Made by a program: the position numbers and the translations under genes. Positions 1 to 8,639 of a stretch of DNA of 11,278 nucleotides are shown one piece after another (positions within the stretch are counted from its first letter, which is position 1; each line of letters starts with the position of its first letter). The notes under the pieces were generated by a model, which saw nothing but the letters and a program-made list of their open reading frames with translations, made no database searches and had not been told where the DNA came from. The stretch is from Euperipatoides rowelli (taxonomy: Eukaryota; Onychophora; Udeonychophora; Euonychophora; Peripatopsidae): NCBI GenBank assembly GCA_003024985.2, contig PXIH01S0027059.1; one strand, written 5' to 3'.

Positions 1-203
1 AATAATCTAGAAAGGTAGAGGAGGTAGAGTGAGAATTATCATTAAAATGTAAAAAAAAAATGTCATATCCTTTTCTCCTCTAAAATGTTTAATATTAGGA
101 ATTTATTGAATTTTCTGTTTAGCTCATGCCTAATTAAAATTAAAAACACAGTAAATTACACGAAATAAAGTTGTCCCTGTACGGATTGTCAAGCATGTTT
201 ATG

Positions 204-400
204 CAGGAGTGGACTGGCTCACTAGATGAGCCTGGGAAATGTACCCATCTACCAGCCCATGGGGAGGGATGGTCCATAGTCCATACACGACACAGTAAAA
301 AAATGTTACAGTAAAAAAATGCACCAGTCTCTCTGGGAAATTCTTGATTTCTTGGTGTTCAAGTACATCACATTGTTTACGCAAGACTCAAACAAGAAGA
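204..400 (+). mobile_element. hAT-like transposon end (one terminus only)
   Basis: CAGGAGTGGACTGGC at 204-218 resembles the CAGGGG(C/T)GGACTGGC inverted ends of many animal hAT elements, from memory of those families. The 180 bases after it are less AT-rich than the flanks, as expected for an inserted element. They contain a 16-bp direct duplication (ACAGTAAAAAAATG at 292-305 and 308-321). The opposite end and an 8-bp target duplication were not found. Confidence 0.3.
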
Positions 401-895
401 AACAAATTCAAGGTTGAATGCAATTTTCATATTGTCAAATTTGTGTTTTCTAATGATAATCAATTGATGTACACATATTTTTTCGGTAAAAATAATGTTT
501 TGTTTAAAAAATAAAATCTTGAACTGTTTACTCCTAAAATAATTCATTTAAATAATATTTAGTTGTTTATACAAATTTAAACTATATCTTTATGTGGAAT
601 GGAAAGAGAGAGAGAGAATATTATGCATATACTGAAATAGTAAATGTTCTACAAAACTATTAGACTGCAATGCATTAATACTTAAAAATAAATATAAGGT
701 ATTTGTTTTTTGTTTTTCGCCAGGAATGGATATATTTCTATCTTTTTTTTTCCTGTATACCTGTGAAATCTAGAATAAGTCTCCAATGAAGATCCTAGGA
801 TTCTTAGGATTTAACAATAAAAATAAAATACATTTCATTTATCCTTATTTATCTTTTATTAGGAATAGTCATCTTTTTCAACTATATATTGATAT

Positions 896-977
896 TTTAA
901 TTTTTATGTTCTCCATTGTATTTTATATTTTATGGTAAATAAAGCTTTGCTATATAATAAAATTAAAAAAAAAAAAA
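896..977 (+). mobile_element. Possible 3' end of a retroposed copy (AATAAA plus poly-A)
   Basis: AATAAA at 938-943 is followed 21 nt later by a 13-A run (965-977), the arrangement of a polyadenylated transcript end inserted into DNA. The start shares TATGTTCTCCAT with the 3175/3797 repeats, so it may be the tail of the same element. No flanking duplication was found, and A-runs are frequent here. Confidence 0.25.
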
Positions 978-2707
978 TACTTTTGATATTGTATAAACAA
1001 AAATTCCATAAAAGACATTTTGGATAACATTTTTTTAAAACTATTATTGTATTTTAATTAGATATACTGTAACTGTGACATCATAATAAGGTATGAATTA
1101 TATTGAAGAGTAAAGTTTTTAGCTTATTTTTAATATGCTGCATCATGTTGCAGGAAGATGTTTTGAAGATACACTCGTGTCTATTGGCTCAAAACAAGCT
1201 TACCACTATTCACATTATTGGCCCTCATTTTTACTAAATTTTTTTGATGGCAACTCAAGGAATCCTTCTGCCATGATGGCAATTTAATTACTAAATTCCT
1301 TATTCACTAAACTATGTATTTTTCAATTGATATTAAACTTTTTTTTAAAAAAAATTAGATAAAACTATCTTTTGCTTAATCAGCTATAAAAAAAATCATA
1401 TAGGCCTATCGATTTTCATTACTTTTAAAACAATGAAATGTTTAGCGATTTATTTAATCCTTTGACTAAGGAATAAAGTCCAGGAAAAAATTATAATTTG
1501 TTTGACTGAAAAACAGTAAATTTTATTAGTTATCAAACTCTCCCGATTAGAAAAATGCTCAAGAAAAAGACTAAATGAAATGCATGTACATTGATGCGGC
1601 TTCCCTGATGATCACTCTACAAGTGGATTAATATCTTAAGGTCCGCCTCCTACATCATATCATAAAGAAATTCTCACAGATAAAAATAATTTTGTTAAAA
1701 GAACAAGAATGAAGATTGATAATGTATGAAAGTTTTACAGCAAGATCTCATGAAAAATGAAGATGAACTCGAACGTATGGCTGAAAGTAAAGACCATGTC
1801 TGCTATGAATTTATGAAGTAAAGATCGTAATACATTTATTACAGAAGTGTATAATATGTGGCTCCAAGTGAATGAATTAATACAGTTAGAAATGAGACAG
1901 AACATAATTTTTTTTACACGATACAGCTAAGATTAAATTAGCAATCTAAATCAAAATAATGTTTCCAACTAAAATAATTATATTTTATAAAAATATTTTA
2001 GTTCATACCTTTCTCTTATTCTACGGTGCCATGACATACTCATATGTGAAATAACTCCAAGATCTAACCTATACTTTAAAGTGGTTTAGCAATGATTTTT
2101 TTTAATTGATTTATGTTTAATTTTACCTAAAAATATTTGTTAATTAATCAATTTGGAAAATTTAAACTGAAACATATAAAAATTTGCAAGTTTCTATGTG
2201 GATTATAAAAATTAAAATCTCTAAACTGACATCAATTTGACGTAGTCAAAGGAAAAAATCTTAGTGGTTTTGAGGCTGGAGGAAAATGCATATCTGGGAT
2301 CCAGACGCTAGTCATGACTTCATTACGTTATTATTTAGAAAAATAGTCAACAAAAGCGTTACCATATAAAGTTTTGAAGACGAAAAAAAAAAGAACAGAG
2401 AAAAAAGTTACTTTCTTAGCATCATTGTAAAATTCATAAAATTTTGAGATAATTCTTGGATTGAAGTCAATTTTAAGAAAACAACAAGAACAAAAAACCT
2501 CCAGGAGGCTATTATACATTAGCTTATTAACTTTATGCGATAATGAGAACAAATTAACTATTATTTCCAAAGTTTTTAATAATATTTCTTAAACATTCTT
2601 AGAGATTATATTTTTTCATTCAAATAAAAACTGTTACTTGTGTCTGTTTTGAGCTGCCTTTATAAAAACCACCGACTGCAAATAAAAAAAATCAGGCTTT
2701 GAATCAT

Positions 2708-2815
2708 TGATCTACATTCTGATTGGTCTGTGAAGAAAACGGCTGTCTGGTCTGACAACCATACCACTATTATTATTACTGGAGTCCACGCGAGATTTTT
2801 CAGGCAAAATTATAG
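2708..2815 (+). repeat. Dispersed repeat, copy 1
   Basis: The block 2708-2735 (TGATCTACATTCTGATTGG, then TCTGTGAAG) matches 9822-9848 at about 24 of 28 positions. After a non-matching spacer both copies share ATTATTATT, then a (C/T)ACG(C/T)GAGATTT block (here at 2787-2799). The order of blocks is the same in both places, which indicates two diverged copies of one interspersed element of unknown class. The copy is AT-poor relative to its flanks. Confidence 0.5.
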
Positions 2816-3174
2816 ACGTGCCGTCAGCGTAGAGATTTATAATTGATACATATTGCAATAAAAATCGAATTTTGACGCATTTTGGGAACGACTATAACAA
2901 ATTGATTAATTAAACAACCATTTTCTTCACAAAAATACAGATAAATCAATGAAGTTGAAATAGGCATTGATAAACCACTTTAAGAAACTAAAGTACCGTA
3001 AAACATTTCTTATCATTTAAGCAGGACACAGATGCCATCTCCATCATGCTTAAAATTTTCAGGAAGATTTTTTTTCTCCTACAAAATTTTTATACAAATA
3101 TTACTATGCATACTTTAAAAAAGGGTATTTCTCCCATTTTCAAAACTATCATAACTATTAGTGTGTTATATTTG

Positions 3175-3219
3175 TTTATATTTTTGTTCTCCATGTAATA
3201 TCATGCTGACTTTTGTTCA
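3175..3219 (+). repeat. Interspersed repeat fragment, copy 1
   Basis: The segment centred on TTTTTGTTCTCCATGT is followed by ATCATGCT and TTTTGTTCA. It aligns with 3797-3842 over its full length, at roughly 38 of 46 positions. A shorter echo (TTTTATGTTCTCCATTGTA) occurs near 902. Two or three copies within 3 kb in the same orientation suggest fragments of one element family. The class is not determined. Confidence 0.55.
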
Positions 3220-3796
3220 ACATCAGATAATTCTCTGCATTAAAAAGAAGAGCTCAAGATAGAAATCTTTAGCGATCCCTGAATGCGAACTTCCGCCCCG
3301 GAGAACACACCCAATGATGATGATAGTTTCCTTCCCTCAAATTGTTTCTTTTTCTTTTTCAGCTCAGTGAGAGGTAGAAATTGATGCTCTATGTGTTTTT
3401 GTTTTTTTAAAGAATCGTATTTTTACATGACTAGAAGGTAATCAAGAGCTATTAGTCAGTCGTATAGAGAGATATTTATTATTTCTTTCACTCCCCCATT
3501 TTTCTATTTAGTTGGCAATTATCTTATGGATTTTATCGATAAAAAATATATAAACCACACAAGAGTATTAAATTTGAGACTCTTCCTTATGTTTTTATTG
3601 TTTTATTTAGGGGAGGGGTCTTATGATTTTCCTTAAGCTATTGAAGAGGGGGAGGAGAAAACCTGGAGCATTGATTTTCTTGGCTTGCTATCTACCTTGC
3701 TACTAATTTTTATTTTTAGTAATTTAAGTTTGGAGACGAAACTTGATTTCAGGGAGGTAAAAACTATAACGAATCGTTATTTACATGTATATGGTA

Positions 3797-3842
3797 TTTA
3801 TGTTTTTGTTCTCCATGTCAAGATCATGCTAAGTTTTGTTCA
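3797..3842 (+). repeat. Interspersed repeat fragment, copy 2
   Basis: This is the second copy of the segment at 3175-3219, in the same orientation, with TTTTTGTTCTCCATGT identical and the following bases CAAGATCATGCTAAG diverged. It overlaps a 64-codon open frame on the plus strand that has no recognisable product. Confidence 0.55.
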
Positions 3843-4060
3843 TATGCTGTCTACTCCTATAACACATTTTTTGTGTTAAAAAAAATTGATCACCTACTAG
3901 GTAGTTAATTGGCTTCATTTGGGGTTCATTAACATGTTAATTATTCAAGACATTTTATTTGTATTGTGCGTTTTTCTTAATATAAAAAATAACACAGACA
4001 TACAATTTTTGCCTCCCTTAGAATGGTGACTTGCCATGTCCAGTGGGTGTTGTTCTATAG

Positions 4061-4086
4061 ATTGATATGGCTAGCACCATATCAAT
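4061..4086. repeat. Short perfect hairpin (10-bp stem, 6-nt loop)
   Basis: ATTGATATGG and CCATATCAAT are exact reverse complements around CTAGCA. It lies in a moderately GC-richer patch (about 4020-4340) next to the TTAA-flanked element. Its role is unknown, and it may mark the end of an older foldback insertion. Confidence 0.6.
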
Positions 4087-4258
4087 GAGAGTGATCCCCC
4101 GTTTCAAATGGCATATTTTTAGTTTATGAGGTTTTACGTTATACTGTACAGCAGTAGCAGATATCGTTGATTTACTGTTATTTGTTAATGGAATAAATCT
4201 CATTGGCATAATGAGCTGGTTCCTGCTTTCATTCCCATTATTAGTCACATCAATTTAT

Positions 4259-4345
4259 TTAAGGTGGACTCTTTGCCTTCAATACCCATGCAGCTTGACA
4301 TAAAAATGGGCCACACAGAAAACTTTATTTTGGAGACCACTTTAA
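4259..4345. mobile_element. Possible TTAA-flanked miniature element (piggyBac-like MITE)
   Basis: TTAA occurs at 4259-4262 and 4342-4345. Reading inward, the left end is GGTGGACTCT and the reverse complement of the right end is AGTGGTCTCC, matching at 7 of 10 positions. An exact TTAA duplication with short inverted ends is the hallmark of piggyBac-type insertions. The element would be only about 80 bp, and TTAA is very common in this AT-rich DNA, so chance remains a real alternative. Confidence 0.3.
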
Positions 4346-4395
4346 TATGTACAGAATATAATACATACCCAGAATACACTATATATCTTTATTGT

Positions 4396-4459
4396 ATAAA
4401 CTTATACTATATATCATAGTGGAAATGTATATGTCCACTATGATATATAGTATGTTTAT
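4396..4459. repeat. AT-rich foldback hairpin with a 20-bp perfect stem
   Basis: Arms 4404-4423 and 4434-4453 are perfect 20-bp reverse complements (left arm ATACTATATATCATAGTGGA) around a 10-nt loop at 4424-4433. After a 2-nt bulge (4402-4403) the stem continues six more pairs, ATAAAC with GTTTAT (4396-4401 and 4454-4459). It lies about 330-400 nt downstream of STIM exon C in transcript orientation. It could be a small foldback transposon remnant or a structured RNA element. No target-site duplication is evident. Confidence 0.8.
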
Positions 4460-4770
4460 TTTATTCTGAACAAAAATTTAAATTTATATAAAATGTATTT
4501 TAAATAGCAGCAATGTATAATGTACCAAATGTATTTAAAAACTAAATACCATATTAATCTGATTCCCAATGTGGTTTTTTTGTAGCAATGACATCATTTG
4601 AGTAAATTCATATTTAAAAAATTTATTAATTCAATTAAGTTCATACAAATGGAAAATATGAGTATACATAATATACATAGTATAAAGTTATTACCATTTC
4701 TTAATATCTGACATATTACAATAATGTCAAATAAAAAATGAGAAAGAAAACTAGGATTATTTTGATAAGG

Positions 4771-4793
4771 TCAAGAGTTCTTTGAGTAATTAC
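4771..4793 (-). other. Possible read-through extension of STIM exon C to a TGA stop
   Basis: If the exon C donor is not used, translation continues GNYSKNS and stops at TGA (4773-4771). A minus-strand AATAAA lies about 150 nt further on (4627-4622), so an intronically polyadenylated short isoform ending just after the SOAR is possible. The sequence shows the stop and the hexamer; their use is inference. In AT-rich DNA both are expected by chance. Confidence 0.2.
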
Positions 4794-4969
4794 CAGAAAC
4801 AAACCGTGCGAGACCAGCAAAACTGCTTGAAGACTCATCTGAGTATAGTGTTGCCTCCAGAAAGGTCAGACCTGGATTACTAACAATAGGACATTTGCAC
4901 AACATTTCAATTTGTCCCCAGCGATGAAGGCGTTCCTTAAAGTCTTCTGTGACTTCATGAAGCGCTACC
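4794..4969 (-). CDS. STIM: STIM homologue, exon C: last SOAR helices and serine-rich tail
   Basis: This 176-nt exon completes an Arg codon with its first G, then encodes 58 residues beginning VALHEVTEDFKERLHRWGQ. The block KERLHRWGQIEMLCK matches human STIM1 424-438, including R429, W430, I433, L436 and C437, residues important for SOAR folding and dimerisation. NPGL matches human 444-447. Clamp residues L416 and V419 are kept, and L423 is phenylalanine. Human G438-F439 is replaced by K-C, giving an LCKC motif. After LYSD, which resembles STIM2, the tail SSSSFAGLARFVSG is not recognisable in vertebrate STIM. The acceptor (TTTATTTTATAG) is AT-rich, and the donor GTAATT is weaker than the other two. 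The exon ends in phase 1, so a further exon completing the codon is expected at lower coordinates; I could not identify it. Read-through would end seven codons later. The call is certain for the SOAR part and slightly less so for the exact donor. Confidence 0.92.
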
Positions 4970-5435
4970 CTATAAAATAAATGATAGTATTAATTTCATA
5001 ATAAAATTAAATTCAAAATTTCCCGAATATAATTATTTTTTTAAAACTTGCTATAAATTAAAAGTTTATACTAGGTTATGCACTTTACATCTACTGTATA
5101 TATTTATAGCTTTATAAAGTGTATATATTTTATGCCTATAGTATATATTAATTTCCTAATATTCCAGCTCTTAAGGGATTCATTCAATGCAACCTTCTAA
5201 GTGTTAGCTCTAATGTCACTCAAAATGTTTACATACATTAAAATAAGATGGGAGTCATAAATATTAATTCCTTTAGCTCATTCCAATACATGAGAATACA
5301 ATTAGTTGATTGCAAAAAAAAAAAAAAGATGGTGGAAAGATTGCAACAAGAAAATGTTTTATATTAGGGTAATTGCAATCTCCAAAATATTAAAAAATTA
5401 AGATCAGTACAATATTTCTAGATTATTATTTGGAA

Positions 5436-5447
5436 GGGGGGGGGGGG
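5436..5447 (+). repeat. G12 homopolymer
   Basis: There are twelve consecutive G in otherwise AT-rich intron, and the motif TTAGTGAAAG starts 8 nt after the run. In the STIM transcript this reads as C12. Confidence 0.95.
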
Positions 5448-6161
5448 ATATTTTTTAGTGAAAGTTCAGTTTAATCCAATAACACTGCTGAAAACATATG
5501 TAATTCTTAAGTTACAGGAATTTGATTTATACGTTTTTTTTAAAATACACAAAATAATAATTATACCACTCTTCAATCCATCCTTCCACTAATACCCACA
5601 TCTATAGATACAATTTTTAGCAAATTTAACTAACAATAGTTTATTAATAGTGAGTCGAATAAAATAAATGCTGTTTATCTTTTCATCACTTCCCCTAACC
5701 CTTAGCATTTCTATTAGTTAATTAGAGAAATTTATGCTTTCCATGTTTTTTATTTACAAGATGTTTTTCAAGAGGATAAATCCAGCGTGAAGGAAGAATT
5801 AACTGTATAGTAAATTATGATGTGTAAACAAATCTATAGAAGGCTTGATGAACTTTTCTTGCACTCGTACAAGATTTTACTGTAGATTATCAGCACATTT
5901 TCATTTTTCATTATTATCTTTCAAAGATTTTTTTTTTTCACTTCTGGAAAATTTCTATATTGCAAAGATAAAATAAGGAGAATACCAACACATCAATCTA
6001 TTAATACATTGACCATTATGGACGCTAAGGAAATTTTCATACCTTCAGCTTAGTCTTTTTATTGAGTAGCACTCAAATGGAAGTTTGGCAATTTCTACTT
6101 TTCATTTAACATCTGGCTGATATTAGCAATTATCATCCAGACTTAGTCACAGAGAATTATA

Positions 6162-6174
6162 CCCCCCCCCCCCC
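6162..6174 (+). repeat. C13 homopolymer
   Basis: There are thirteen consecutive C, with TTAGTGAAAG starting 14 nt after the run. In the STIM transcript this reads as G13 and could fold as a G-rich structure or pair with the C12 run of the same intron. Confidence 0.95.
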
Positions 6175-6328
6175 TAGACTTTATTTCTTAGTGAAAGGGT
6201 TAAACATTTCAAGAGTTATGTAAAATTAAGTAATTAGTTATTTAATTGGGAGAGGGCCCAAGAAAAGGTTGAAGGATTGCTATTTGAAGTTTGTCAAACA
6301 AGAGTTTAAAATCTGTTTCAACTGAAAG

Positions 6329-6595
6329 TTTTTAACGTTCTTTGAGATTAAAAGGAATATGATAGTGTATTCAAATAATAGGACTAACATCTCTGAAAGA
6401 AAAATTAATGCAGTGCAGGGAACGTTCCAGAGAAGTCCCAGCAAGTCCATCCACCATGCTAGCATGGAATTGATGCCTAAATCTACAGTTCACAAAGTGG
6501 TTTTGAAGGAGTTAAAACTTACTGCCTATAAGGTGCAAATTGTACAAGAATTAAAACATGGTCAGACATTTGTCATAGAATTGCTCCATCTCTAA
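6329..6595 (+). pseudogene. Tc1/mariner-like transposase relic (N-terminal helix-turn-helix part)
   Basis: An open stretch on the strand opposite STIM encodes 78 residues from its first ATG (6359). The part from NISERKINAVQGTFQRSP through KSIHHASMEL, KSTVHKVVLKELKL and YKVQIVQELK follows the pattern of the DNA-binding N-terminal domain of Tc1/mariner-type (DDE_3-like) transposases. In those, an R-S-P-x-K-S helix and an S-T-V-H-x-V recognition helix precede a P/A-Y-K-x-Q-x-x-Q-x-L-K linker. The ordinary protein is over 300 residues with a DDE/D catalytic core. Here the frame stops at TAA right after the linker, and no catalytic block is seen downstream. Upstream the frame is closed by TGA (6323-6325), and the GRP-like hinge is degraded (NNRTNISE). 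I read it as an inactive fragment inside a STIM intron. Recognition is from memory of family patterns, without a search. Confidence 0.65.
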
Positions 6596-8199
6596 ATTTT
6601 TTTTTGAGTTATCTAGCAACATGTAGTCAACTGTTATCAATATTTGTTCGTTTTTTTTTTTTCTGTATAGTGTTTCTTAATCAGGTGAATAAATTATTAT
6701 GGACTCCCGTGTATTATTTTCTAAGTTAGAAATTATTAATAATTCTGGATTTCTTAGATCGTATAAAATAAAGTGATTAACTATTGTTTTTTTTAACTTA
6801 TCAAGGAATCGTTACATCTTATTCAAATATTTTCATATCTAGGTACTGTAGATATTTCCACCCATTACTGGACACTCATACTTAGTATGGATAAATGATA
6901 CTGGATTTTTATTGAAGGAGTTTTAAATCTAAATGTGAGGAAAAACTTAGTTTCTTACTATGGAATAGAAAATTGACTTTTTGATCATTATCATGCTACT
7001 ACTCATTTGAGACTTTCTTCTGGAGTGTGGAAGCGGATCACCTAGGAGGCTAAAGATAAAGTGAAAACAAATGAAATAAACTTTTCTGTCAAAAATATGG
7101 AGGTCAAGTTTCATGCTTCGTATTGGTTATCAAGTAAAAACAATTGACTAGGATTTATTAACAAAAATATTACAATTAATGAATCTTCAAGAGTGAAATT
7201 ATCACACAAAAAAACAAAAGAATAGAATTTATTTAACTAATCAATTTTTATACAGAAAATCCTGATCTTAATCTACTAAAAATTATGTAATTACTAGAAC
7301 AGTCAACAAAATAGCATACAAAATGTTGTGGAAGGTATTAGAATTTGTTTATGAAGGGAACGGTGGGGATGAAAAGTAATATATTGTAGTTAATTACCAT
7401 AAAGTACCATTATTCATAGATACAAATTGCCTAGATCCCTCTCCCCCCCCTTTAAAAATAATTAAGTCTAAATCAGTATTTCTTGAAATTAGATATGTAT
7501 TCCCACTGGTTTTCCTTTAGTGGAACACTATTTGTATTAGAATCCAACTCACAATTAACTGTTGTACATTTTCATTGACTATTTTTTTTATATAAACACA
7601 AGCTGAGGATCATGACATACCCGGTATTGCTTATATTGATTGGCTTATATAACATTATTTTTTGCGTAAGATCTCATCCTAATTTACTGGAATTTCTTTG
7701 ATCTTTCTTTCTTTTAAGTTTTATAAAAAAAATATCAGAAACCTATTTTATTAAGGTGATAGAAAATGTTTTGTAAAAAAAAAAAAAAACTTTGATAATA
7801 CAATTTAGATTGGTACCGGGTACTTTATTTTTATGACAAAAACTGGCAATTTGTTAGTTTTGCAACAATATTATAAACTTATAAAAGGACTTTAAAATTT
7901 TATCTAGGTAATTCAGACACAAGATTCTAAATACTGAGTCCCAAATTTCTTTCAATTATTATTATATAAAACTAATTATAGATTATTCACATATCATTGC
8001 TTTTGATTAAGGAGTATGGGCATTTTTATATTAGTTACAAGCAAAACCTGTAATTTAAGGTTTCTTTGAGATGGTAAACTTGAAAATTTTGCGCAATTAG
8101 ATACCCGTATATTTTTTTGTAAAAAAAAAATGGAGTTGTAACACATACTAAAAATATACAGTATATAAGCCTACTCACAATGCAAGATTTCATTCTTAC

Positions 8200-8300
8200 C
8201 TGGCGGTAATTATTCGCTGATCAACCTCATCTAAGGAATCTCCATGAGCTAAACGGAAGGCTCCCATAAAAGTATTACGTTTTTTCCTGAGCTTTTCGCA
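8200..8300 (-). CDS. STIM: STIM homologue, exon B: basic Orai-binding segment and SOAR apex
   Basis: This 101-nt internal exon encodes 33 residues plus two bases of an arginine codon: CEKLRKKRNTFMGAF, then RLAHGDSLDEVDQRIITA. It matches human STIM1 380-412. The lysine/arginine cluster KLRKKR corresponds to human 382-387, the segment known to contact acidic residues in the Orai C-terminus. The phenylalanine of GAF falls on human F394, a gating residue that is leucine in STIM2, so this protein is STIM1-like at that site. The LAHGDSLDEVD stretch is the SOAR apex loop and start of the next helix. The residue at 380 is cysteine where human has alanine. The acceptor is TTTAATTGCAG and the donor is GTAAGA. 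The frame continues from exon A at phase 0, and AG plus the first G of exon C completes an Arg codon. Exon size and phases fit perfectly with both neighbours. Confidence 0.95.
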
Positions 8301-8639
8301 CTGCAATTAAATAATAATTAATTGGCTTTATTGATAAAGACAAACTATATTGACATTATAAGAGTTTCATAATTAAGTAATAGATTAATAAATATGGAAC
8401 AAACAATGGCAAAACTATCCTTCCAAAATAAATGACAAAGCTTCTGATAAAACACAGACGGTGCATCAATTAGCTGTCAAAGTCAATTCGAGAATAAAAC
8501 CAGCTTATCCAATCTTTTCTTGGAAGGGCTTAATAATAAAATCAAACCATGGATAAAAAAATTATTAACATTTTTTGGCAAATTTACAATTGATATTTCT
8601 TTTGCTGGACTGAAATATTAACCGCTATGGCTTCTTCTA

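Larger units (their letters stand above)
1..4793 (-). other. Sequence downstream of STIM exon C: intron, next exon not identified
   Basis: From the exon C donor (GTAATT at 4793-4788) to the left window edge I find no exon that resembles the STIM C-terminal region. That region (acidic, serine/proline and lysine-rich parts) evolves fast and may be missed by eye. The stretch is AT-rich and contains the repeats listed separately: a hairpin at 4396-4459, a TTAA-flanked element at 4259-4345, repeat copies at 3797-3842, 3175-3219 and 2708-2815, a poly-A retrocopy-like end at 896-977, and a hAT-like end at 204-218. Positions about 400-890 and 980-2640 show nothing beyond AT-rich sequence and short A/T runs. 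A moderately GC-richer patch at 1595-1660 has no recognisable content. Confidence 0.6.
4970..8199 (-). other. STIM intron between exons B and C (3,230 nt)
   Basis: The intron is phase 2, with donor GTAAGA at 8199-8194 and acceptor TTTATTTTATAG ending at 4970. It interrupts the protein between residues matching human STIM1 K413 and Q414. This is the place where vertebrate STIM2 can include its short STIM2.1 (STIM2-beta) inhibitory exon. It holds an antisense Tc1/mariner-like transposase relic (6329-6595), a G12 run (5436-5447), a C13 run (6162-6174) and poly-A runs (5314-5327 and 7775-7789). The remainder, including 6600-8190, is AT-rich with no gene that I can support. Confidence 0.85.

Noticed and set aside
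199-384. Minus-strand open frame of 61 codons
   Set aside because: It crosses the 16-bp duplication and the hAT-like end, with no protein similarity recognised.
2331-2570. Minus-strand open frame of 79 codons with a phenylalanine-rich end
   Set aside because: The residue bias simply reflects A/T-rich DNA, and there is no motif or conserved pattern.
3685-3879. Plus-strand hydrophobic open frame of 64 codons
   Set aside because: It is formed over an interspersed repeat copy. The hydrophobicity comes from T-rich sequence.
4018-4248. Minus-strand open frame of 76 codons
   Set aside because: There is no recognisable family, no splice support with STIM, and it overlaps a perfect hairpin. It is likely a chance open frame in a GC-richer repeat patch.
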